Shown: piece by piece, positions 56,059 to 64,000 of the stretch
Numbering within the stretch: the stretch's first letter is position 1
Layout: the number at the start of each line of letters is the position of its first letter
NCBI GenBank assembly: GCA_000827325.1
Contig: KN832871.1
Span: forward strand, 1,984,001 to 2,048,000
From: Oidiodendron maius Zn
Lineage: Eukaryota; Ascomycota; Leotiomycetes; Myxotrichaceae
DNA: 64,000 nt
Direction of reading: 5' to 3'
Made by a program: the position numbers and the translations under genes
Notes under the pieces: model-generated
Seen by the model: the letters and a program-made list of their open reading frames with translations, nothing else
What the model was told of the DNA's origin: nothing
Database searches by the model: none

Positions 56059-57917
56059 TTACACACCTAATTTGAAGCCCCCGGTCCTCGTGGAAAAGAA
56101 CCCATCGGGATCGACAGCCCTCTGGATCGCCGTCAATCGCGCATAACCATTATTATCATAACTCTGCAACGGTAGTTGGTCATACATAGCATCGTTCATG
56201 AAAATAGCTGTATACTCCGCATTTTCCAAGCCTGCATGATCCGTTGGCCCTTTATAATGTGAAGGCAAGATTCCGGCAAAGTTGGTTTTAGCCCACTCCT
56301 CCACAGTAGCGGTTATGTTCATGGACATGGAATGTGCAGTATCATCTGCAAGGCTCGTAAGCCAAGAGATATCATACTCCATCCACATATGATCTCCAGA
56401 CTCGGGTGTCATCCCGAGGGCGTTTCCTCCGGCTGCAACGGATTGCGCGGGGATTAGATATGGCATTGGTTGGAAAGCAATGGAGAAGATAAAACCGGGA
56501 TTCAAGACTCCTTGCGTCATGACATACTCCTTCCATTGTGCATAGTGACCATTGTATAGAGATTGACCAGTTGTGCCCGGAAGGTTGGGGAGAGTGGTAC
56601 CCTAGATAATTTTTAGTAAATCTGTTGACCGGAATTGTCTTCCGGATATGTGTAAGACATACCCGGATAAGATATCGAAGACCATATAGGTTAGCATTGT
56701 CATCTCCGTTAAGCTTTCGCCTCGATTAACATTTGAATTCTCTTACGCTTCAGAGCGCAACGTACCAGCTCAGAATATGTTTGAACCTTGGCATTATCAA
56801 TCAGTGCTGGGAGGGCGTTGAATGTGTCAAAAATCCCCGGAGGTGGAGTCTCTCCGTCGTAGAAGAAGAATACAGCAAACAGCTCGACAAGACTCTCAAT
56901 CGTAATATCGCCTGTAACAATAAGAGCGGCTTTGGGATCCTTGAAGTTAGTGTTGAAGTCATGAGTTGCGTTTAATATAGTCTCTGCATACTCCCCGGAG
57001 TAAAATCGAAGACCACCCCACACCTTAAATGATTATTAACAATCGCTAATTAAGGACTTTGACAAAGATGTGAGGAATTTACCTTTCCTATGGGATGCGT
57101 TTTCATGGTAAATGTCGTAACAATACCTTTGTGATCGTCAGACATGTCCATTTCAAGCCAATTGAAACCCGCCTACCGAATTGATTCCCACCCCCTTTCA
57201 AAGCCCAGAATAAGTCTGGATTGCTCGTTGCATTAGCATTGATGATTGAGGCATCTGCAAGAACGACTTCATAGTTTACTACATTGTCGCAAGCCAGGCC
57301 ATATTGCGTGCTAAGGAAACTCAGGCCTCCACCAAGTGTCAAACCCCCCACTCCAACGTCGCCTAAAATCATTAGAACACATACTCACTGGATACATAAG
57401 AAGGAAAATATATACCAAGACGACCGCTGACTACGGTGAGATTATAAGGCTCGAGAGCCTGCGCCGCTTCAAGCCATCGAGAACCAGTTCCTATCTCAGC
57501 AATCTTCTGGTCCTCGGACAGAACTGTAGAAGAAATATTGCTCATCGAGATAAGAACACCGCCATCTACAGACGAGTATCCTACATTTGGGTTATGTCCT
57601 CCGCTCTTTACGGCAAAGCTGACACATGGCTCGTTCAGCAGAGCTGTAACGACGGCCGAGACATCGTAGGCATTGGTCGGAAATACAACACAAGCCGGTA
57701 TTAAATCAGCATTCGCGGCAGACCAGTAGTGACTTTGAGCTGTGATATACTCTTCATTGAGCCAATCTGCCCATGAGGTAAGAGTCTCAATGCCTTCTGC
57801 GGCAATAGCAGCGCACGCAGCTTTGGCTGCAAGTGATATTGTAGCAGCTGCAGCTATAGGAAAAGCAACAGGTAATACGAGACAAGCGTTAGCGAACATG
57901 CCTCGAGAGGAAACCAT
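56059..57917 (-). CDS. secreted FAD-linked oxidoreductase (AA7/BBE-like, FAD_binding_4), 527 aa
   Basis: Six exons: 57917-57416, 57362-57177, 57126-57083, 57023-56766, 56713-56663 and 56601-56059. All five introns are 50-61 nt and every joint restores the frame. A hydrophobic N-terminus ([22 protein letters not shown]) acts as signal peptide. The PCMH-type FAD domain has [10 protein letters not shown], where H108 is the usual covalent 8-alpha-histidyl site, then [28 protein letters not shown] and [13 protein letters not shown]. The second (cysteinyl) flavin site of bicovalent members is not at its usual place. The C-terminus lacks the clear BBE motif N-Y-x-D but keeps [16 protein letters not shown]. 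Such enzymes oxidise sugars, oligosaccharides or alcohols and release H2O2. The substrate is unknown; the neighbour is an AA9 LPMO. Confidence 0.9.
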
Positions 57918-59396
57918 TGTGGGCAACAGAGAAAGGAATCAACCCAACGATGCGTGGGGACGAGAGGAGTAACAGCTAGTACTACTCATGCGGAGTCTAT
58001 ACTTATTTATGTATTGCCAACCACCTGCCCAGTTACCCCGGAAATAATCTAGAGATCTGCTTGGGTATGCTTGGTATCCGGATGCCAGGCATAACTAAAG
58101 TATGGGGGTCGCTCAGGCCCCTATCTGTTCTGAGAGATCATCGTCAATATGATAAGAAAAAGTCTCAATGAGGTTCCGCCATAATCCGGAGTGCCCAATA
58201 GGAAATTATCCAGTACGAGGTGCTTTAGTGTGTGGCACAAGAGGACTTATCCCGAAGATGTTTGTACTGTACCGCTCAACTATGGGCAAGACATCTGGAA
58301 GCCGTCGCGTGGTGTTGAAGAATCTAACCGAGGGCATGTGAAGGAGGGGGGGGTTTGACGTCAACTCGCGGGAAGGCTTCTATTACCGACTGCCGGTACT
58401 CCAGTTGAAGAGTTGCGCCCGCCCTGTCGGTCGAACATCGCCCACCGCCCGGACTTTACCCATGCGAGAGGATTGTGCGGGGAAGGGAGATTTAGGATCC
58501 AGTATGCAAAATGCAATCTCTATCTGTGGCATGGGTGGATCAGTCGTAGTCCCAAGCATCCTCGAGAATAGCGTAGGTAGTCGCTCACGGGTAGGGAGCT
58601 CCAGTCTACAAAGGCAATAATGGCAACTCTTGGGCTTAGAGATCTTGTCGAGCGTGTAGGAAAATCTGATGTGGCTCTATTGAATCTGCGACGCCTTTGA
58701 GAACAGTTTCATGGGACTCGATTTCAGCCCAAAAGAAGCTACTACACATGAACATCCTCATTAGTGATAAGTTCCTGATCGGCTCTTTCGTGACTTGTAG
58801 GCAACGACTTGAATGCGTGGGGAGGTATCGATACATGGAAAGAGGGAGATAGTCTAACCAATTGTAGGTCTTAAGGTGATTCCAAAGATTTGCCTTTTAG
58901 TCCACCTTCCCATATTGGCTTGGATCAAGGGCTTTGTGCCACAAAGGCTCTATACATCCTAATTACATACCATATTCGGGCGGAGAGTTTGATCGAGCCT
59001 TCCTCTTACGCTATAGGATGCATAGTAACAAGAATCTCTTATCAGATAAAGTGCTAGCTATAGGGGAGGTAGCTTACAACCTTTTGAGCATCACTGGACT
59101 GATACAAACACTAACCTTAGTTATGTGATATCTAGGACAATGAATCGAAGTTTTGAAAGAGGGTCCCGGTATAGGTCAGCCATGAGTCCGATTATACAGG
59201 CCCTTAGCTCAAAGCTCCCGTCTTTATCGTTGGACCTATCTATAGCGTTGACGATACAAATAGATAGCATGCCATTAGTTACTAGCTCCTTAAGGATGTG
59301 CTCATAATCTTCAATCCTTTAAACATAAAGCTAACCTACTGTTGATTGAAGGAAAGCTACATGTGATCTAGTGGTACTAACTAATACAAACTTATT
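57918..59396. other. intergenic region
   Basis: About 1.48 kb with only short frames; no gene, repeat or RNA was recognised. Confidence 0.5.
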
Positions 59397-60828
59397 CTAT
59401 GCCCTATCTCCCGAGGTTGGTATATCTTGCCCCTTTAAACGTTCATGGAGCACGATAACGTTACCGTGGTGCTCCGCTAGCGTCTGGGAGCGTAATATAT
59501 CGCCGAGAATATTATTCGATTCAACCCAAGCGACAAAGGAAAACGCCTTATTAGTCTGTAGCATACTCCAGGTTGTGATAGGCACTGTTATAAGGCATAG
59601 GTTTGAATTAGATCCAAACACTGCTTCAAGCTTAACATCGGCAACCTGTTGTGGGATAGCCGTCGACAACCACCTCTCCCATTTATTTACGTCTGGAATA
59701 GTAGCCTTGCCATAGAGAAGCACTGATATTAACACCTTGCCTTCAGAAAGTTCATTGGATGTTCTTGGCGCACTACGGGCTGACGGTGCGCCTAGTGGGC
59801 ACAAACTAGCCGAAATTCCATTCTTTGCGGCGATGTATACCGGAGTGTATTCCAGTAAACTTTCTGGTTTGTTGGACTGGCTGACCAGTCGTGCATGGAG
59901 TTGGAGCAGGTTAATCTCCGGGGAGGCCAGTGAACGGAGGAGATCGATTAAACGTCGGGTGAAGCTTCTCACAATCCGAGCCGCTGCTTGAGACTCAAAG
60001 GCTGACGCAACAAGGTACTCAATATCGCCGGGGTTTGGGCTTATAGCCGCTGCAGTGGCGAAGCAGCAGTCCATAATAGATACGACATGACCATCGACCA
60101 GAAGCTCGTTACACACCATGTCCCAGCTGATCTTGACTGCGCCAGCGGTCATTGCCCCACTGTCATCAAATTAGCCTAGGCCACTCAACGAGGTACATGT
60201 GCCATTAGAACATACAGAAGATAAAGGGTTTCTCCAGTGAACGGTGAAGGGCGGTAGAAGCCCGAGTGACCTTCGTACACAATGATCAATAGAGAGGTCG
60301 GACTGTCATAACGTGCACGGAAGGCTCGTAGTTGGTTTTGGACAGCCTCAACTGCCTCACGTGTTGAGCCTGCCGGAATAATGAAATGTTCGGTCTGAAA
60401 CATGTAGAAATCCCGGAATGTCTCGAGTAGTTCCATAGTGATTGCATCTAAGCCTAGGTCGTCGTTCTCCCATCGCATGGCGAGTACGGCCACCGTGGTA
60501 TATTTCTCGGTCGTCATCGAGCTCTCGACCGCGGTATTGATTGCATTCACGGCATCTTCGAAGCTCTCCCAGTGGGGGAGCGAACCAGTAGTGCGCAACA
60601 TATCTGGTCGAATGGCAATAGAGCACGAAAAGCTGTCACTCGAGAAAGGAATCTGGGTTTCTACCAAGAAGAAGAGGGGAGGGAAAAAAGGGTGAAGGGT
60701 ACTCAGGCCAACAAATGGGGCGCGAACGTACTAGATTCGGTAATCTCGTCATTGGCGTCATTGAACCAATTAGAGCCAGGGGTCACCTGCTCCTGCCGAA
60801 TGGTTATAAACCTTCTCTCTCGTGGGCA
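59397..60828 (-). CDS. caspase-like (peptidase C14, clan CD) protein, start unresolved
   Basis: Exons supported: an upstream exon open from 60828 to 60732, then 60660-60216 and 60159-59397. The introns are 71 and 56 nt, the first with a long pyrimidine tract and GTAG acceptor, the second with GTATGT donor, GGCTAAT branch and ACAG acceptor. The catalytic dyad of caspases/metacaspases is visible: His in LLIIVYEGHSG and Cys in VVSIMDCCFA. The Trp-Asp strand AVLAMRWENDDL precedes it. The C-terminal 150 residues (SLLEYTPVYIAAK, KVLISVLLYGKA, SNLCLITVPITTWSML) form an extra region that I have seen with fungal caspase-like proteins but cannot name. There is no ATG in the frame of the first exon; an ATG one base out of frame sits at 60829, so it may be a damaged start, an additional exon or an error. 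Confidence 0.65.
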
Positions 60829-61006
60829 TCACATCTCATGCCATCAAGGTAGGTACTGATGTATTTTCTTATTTCAGGCGAGTCGAATAAGAGAAGTTTT
60901 TCGATGTTGTGAATGTCGAAATACCTCTTTAAAATTCTTGGGCTTAGTTTTGTTGATTGGACATGTAATTCTTCAATTATATGCTTGTACGCCTTGAATA
61001 CGTACG

Positions 61007-61055
61007 TAGTTTAGAGTCATCCCGGACTATGTGGTAGTTTAAGGTCATTCCGGAC
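61007..61055. repeat. imperfect direct repeat, 21-nt units 28 bp apart
   Basis: 61007-61027 and 61035-61055 both read TAGTTT followed by a GTCAT(C/T)CCGGAC core; 18 of 21 positions agree. Confidence 0.6.
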
Positions 61056-61166
61056 CACAAGCTAAACCCCCTTTACTGCTTTCTCTGCTTCTCTGAAAGG
61101 TGTGGAACATTTTAAGAAGGTACTCTTGTAGAGCGTATCTTACTGTTCCGTCCACTCTCATCATTG

Positions 61167-61360
61167 CCGTCGACGCGTACAGTAAGGTGAAGAGTCGATA
61201 ATCGTGGGAGTCCAAGGATGGAGAGGTGGTTACCGTCGACGCGTACAGTAAGGTGAGGAGTCGATAATCGTGGGAGTCTGAGGATGGAGAGGTGGTTACC
61301 GTTGACGCGTACAGTAAGGTGAAGAGTCGATAATCATAGGAACTAAGATCGAGAATGGAG
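61167..61360. repeat. 66-bp minisatellite, about 2.9 copies
   Basis: Units start at 61167, 61233 and 61299 with CCGTCGACGCGTACAG or a one-base variant. Each carries the same TAAGGTGA(A/G)GAGTCGATAAT block. The first two are nearly identical; the third diverges after about 40 bases. The period is 22 codons, so a frame on the minus strand repeats a 22-residue pattern, but it has no ATG. Confidence 0.85.
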
Positions 61361-61475
61361 ATAGTCACGAGGGGCTAATACTAACGGAGTAGGGGAACAA
61401 TTAGCTAAGCTATGGGAGGTTGTCGTTGTGGGGGATCGCTAAGTCCAAGCAGCTGGAACAATTCCCACTGCCTGG

Positions 61476-62813
61476 CTAGCGTGTCTCACAAATTGTAATA
61501 AATGGCGTCAAAGGACCGCCGAGGAAAACTTGCCCCGTCTCCGCATCATGAACGGCAATTGAAAACCCGCACAATACAGCGCCGTCATCCTCCATAATTT
61601 TAGTCACCATAATATCTCCCTCATTCCACTCATTTCCCGCAATGGCAGCTAGTCCCGTTCTTTCTTTGCGCTGTAAGACGTATATCGCGCTAGGAGCTTG
61701 GACGCCAAAGGGATCTTTCGCGTCTCTAAACAGCTTATAGACTTGAGGGAAACCGGCCGCCAACATATGACCATGTTTATCGACTGACAGATTATCCACT
61801 GGCATTGGAATCTTGAAAGAACCAACCTCGGTAAGACCTTGTTGCTCATTGAGAGATAAGACTTTTACCACTCCGTTAACTGCGCTTGGCGTGTAGATGA
61901 ATCCATCATGCCCGCGCACAATACCATTGGGACTAGTGAGCTTGGTGTCCTTGGCGATTTTACAGCTCTTCTCATCACAATATCCAATACTGCCGCCTCC
62001 CACGAACGGGTCTAATCTCCGCCGCTAGAATTTCTTAGTTTCTACCACACAAGTTTGGCGAAAGCATTACTGACCAGCCCAACCTTCGAACTGTGATCAT
62101 TTGTGAAAACAAATGCATCTTCGCTTACCCATGCAACATCATTCGGGGTCTGGATAGCATCGTGCTGATACGTTCTTACATGGCGCATAATTGACTCGTC
62201 AGCTGCTGCTTCGAAGAGTTCGATTGTCGAGTTCGCACCAACCCTTGCAGCGTCAAGAGGTTCCCCAGTGATCGGATCGAATGGCGGGCGATGGTTGATC
62301 AAAAGAATGTGGAGATTTTGTTTAGAGTCTTCCCAAATGTCTAACCCATGGAGATTCAATGTTCCATCACCATTGACACCAGAAAAGTTCCGAGGAGCGA
62401 GCCGCCGAATACGAGATGCAAGGGATCCTACACCTCGTGTGTCGAGAATCACAATCTGGTCTGTGAGGCTGCGGCCGGATGCATTAAGGTGGTCCATTCT
62501 GAAATCTGTAAGTTCTTATTCAGGGGGGGACTCCAGCAAAGGGGCCCAACGCTGGCAGCCATTGCACACGACTCCGGGAGTCTGAGCAGGACATGTATAG
62601 GAGGCCAGTTCGGTCATTTAACCACATATCCTCACACCCTTCGATGCCTAGATCGTCTATTCTTTGGCAGCGCACATTAGTAAATGAGTTTATATTTTGG
62701 ACAACACGTCCATAGCCTAGAGTATCGAATATAATGGACTTGGAAACGAATTGATAAAAGGCCGCAATGGCAACGACGCCAACGACAGTAACCCTAAATA
62801 GCAAGCTAGACAT
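61476..62813 (-). CDS. paraoxonase/arylesterase-like lactonase (six-bladed propeller), 411 aa
   Basis: Three exons: 62813-62551, 62498-62075 and 62024-61476, introns 52 and 50 nt. The first donor (GTTGGG) is unusual but gives LPAMDHLNASGR, which fits the family. A hydrophobic N-terminus (LLFRVTVVGVVAIAAFYQFV) acts as signal anchor. Propeller landmarks follow: GIEGCEDMWLNDRTGLLYMSC, NLHGLDIWED, TPNDVAWVSEDAFVFTNDH, LTSPNGIVRGHDGFIY and MPVDNLSVDKHGHMLAAGF. They supply the N/D/E calcium ligands of PON-type lactonases. It would hydrolyse lactones or aryl esters, tethered to the ER or facing the outside. Exact substrate unknown. Confidence 0.88.
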
Positions 62814-63268
62814 TTTTGTAAAGTTTTCTAGGTTAAAGAGTATGTAAATTTGAAGATTATAAGTGGACTCGAACCGATTGAGAGGCGGCGATGAGGGGGA
62901 AAGATTGTGCCTCGGAACTGTAATGAACCCCGCTATCTCTGTGGGAAGGGTTTCCCGGAATCTCAAGTGCTTAAATTGACGCCACCTTCACCTTTTCGGT
63001 TCACAAGAATGCGTCATTGAGTGTGATGAAAAACCGCGCTTTGTTTAATAACCTTAGTTGAATGCAGCGTGGATTAACTTCTACTGCGAGTTTAGTTTTG
63101 GATTTCTACGCAGACCACGCCTCAATATAGATGCATTCTAATATCAGAAATGCTTGAAGCAGCATATCACCACCTTACAGTACTTTATTAACTCAGTAGA
63201 AGCACTTAAAGCAATGAAAGGATCTATGGAGATCGTCTTTCGACATATGTGCAATTACAATACACTCA
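62814..63268. other. intergenic region
   Basis: Promoter of the PON-like gene and 3' region of the next gene, both on the minus strand. Nothing else was seen. Confidence 0.5.
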
Positions 63269-64000
63269 CTATTCAATCATTCCTTCATTTCCCCATCCCC
63301 ACTCTTCAATATTCCAAGTAGGAACGGAGCCCGTATCATGCCAGAGTACGTCCCACAACTGCGCATCATCAAACTGGCTGCTATCATGTGCAATGCCATT
63401 TGCTGGGCTTCGAGCACCACTTCTAAAATTTCCAACATGATCTGGTTGCTCACTATATCCTCTACTTTCCTCTGGAAGAGCAGGGCCGATTTGCATCTGA
63501 AATCCAGGGGGCTCAGAGGGCTCTGGATTGATTTCTTGCTCATCTAGCTGTACTTAGCAGGTATTATTGAGGGGAAAAGTTAACACGCATACTTAAAGTG
63601 GGAGGAGCGGCTCTTTGACGCATCGCGCTTAGAGTTTCTGCACATTTCTGGGCTGCCACATTGTATGAACTCATCAGCTTCAATGTTTGCTGACACTTTT
63701 GCCAAGAGGCGTCCAGAGCATCAGGTGCTAAATTCGAAAATACTGTCGGGCAGAGTTCGGCTAAGATGATTACCATTGCGGATGTAAAGAGATCTATTCT
63801 AACGTCAGATGAAAGGAATACGTAGCTTCTCTATGACATACAGAAAACGTTGTACCACCAGGCTCCAGTGGCTGCCGTTTGAGACGTGACACTTATTAAT
63901 TCAATAAGCTCTTGAGCAGATTGTATACACGTAATGGAGCATTGGCGAGAAAATGAAGAGTAAAGAGGATTATCCTCGCAGTCTTGTTTATATTCTGAGG
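63269..64000 (-). CDS. C-terminal part of a fungal-specific transcription factor (partial)
   Basis: Three exons at the 3' end of a gene whose start lies beyond the right edge: up to 63842, 63793-63593 and 63543-63269, with introns of 48 and 49 nt (TCTGACG and GCTAAG branch sequences). The spliced protein reads CIQSAQELIELISVTSQTAATGAWWYNVF, then LFTSAMVIILAELCPTVFS. This is the typical end of the Fungal_trans domain of Zn2Cys6 regulators (C..A..L...I.......WW...+..F.A.++L). A hydrophilic tail follows, closing with DDAQLWDVLWHDTGSVPTWNIEEWGW, an acidic, aromatic likely activation segment. The zinc cluster is outside the window. It might regulate the adjacent PON-like and caspase-like genes, but only proximity suggests this. 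Confidence 0.75.

Larger units (their letters stand above)
60829..61475. other. repeat-rich intergenic region
   Basis: Contains a 28-bp-period imperfect direct repeat and a 66-bp minisatellite, listed separately. The minus-strand frame across the minisatellite has no ATG and was not accepted. Confidence 0.6.

Noticed and set aside
61045-61368. Minus-strand frame with a 22-residue tandem repeat
   Set aside because: No ATG before the repeats (only alternative start codons) and the repeat is explained by the DNA minisatellite.

Overview
The window is genomic DNA of a filamentous ascomycete (Pezizomycotina). The genes carry short spliceosomal introns, mostly 46-75 nt, with GTANGT-like donors, CTRAC-type branch points and YAG acceptors. 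The families are typical of the group: Zn2Cys6 and bZIP regulators, a HET protein, an AA9 lytic polysaccharide monooxygenase, a fungal SCAP homologue, NOP16 and a MARVEL protein. Exon models were built by hand from splice signals and reading-frame continuity. There are no bacterial-type operons, and I saw no rRNA, tRNA or CRISPR.

Layout. 0.6-3.2 kb: an H2C2 (integrase-type) zinc-finger protein and an SMP-30/gluconolactonase. 3.2-8.9 kb: 5.6 kb without a supportable gene, upstream of a bZIP factor (to 10.9 kb). 12.4-17.7 kb: an aldehyde dehydrogenase with a possible mitochondrial/cytosolic double start, then a Zn2Cys6/Fungal_trans_2 regulator with a 3.8 kb upstream region. 21.5-29.2 kb: NOP16, an unrecognised basic protein with an EPEI repeat, a four-TM protein, a small secreted protein and a GNAT acetyltransferase. 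30.6-34.0 kb: a divergent pair, a DapA-family aldolase and a Gfo/Idh/MocA dehydrogenase, probably a catabolic module. 34.2-42.7 kb: thiol-type glutathione peroxidase, TDA3-like FAD oxidoreductase, Fnx1/Vba-like MFS transporter, MARVEL protein and HAD phosphatase. 43.3-46.8 kb: an SCAP homologue with sterol-sensing domain and WD40 region. 47.2-53.1 kb: a secreted cysteine-containing protein, a DUF4202 protein and a HET-domain protein. 54.8-57.9 kb: an AA9 LPMO convergent with a secreted FAD (AA7/BBE-like) oxidoreductase. 59.4-64 kb: a caspase-like (C14) protein with an unresolved start, a 66-bp minisatellite, a paraoxonase-like lactonase, and the C-terminal end of another fungal transcription factor that runs off the window.

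The housekeeping-like genes (NOP16, SCAP, GPX, ALDH, TDA3, MARVEL) have well-defined exons. The last 11 kb and the 22-30 kb stretch are gene-poor and accessory in character: secreted proteins, HET, caspase-like protein and repeats. The most interesting items are the caspase-like gene, the AA9/FAD-oxidase convergent pair, the H2C2 protein, the unrecognised EPEI protein, and three strong palindromes in promoters (NOP16, the GPX/TDA3 intergene and the Zn2Cys6 regulator).
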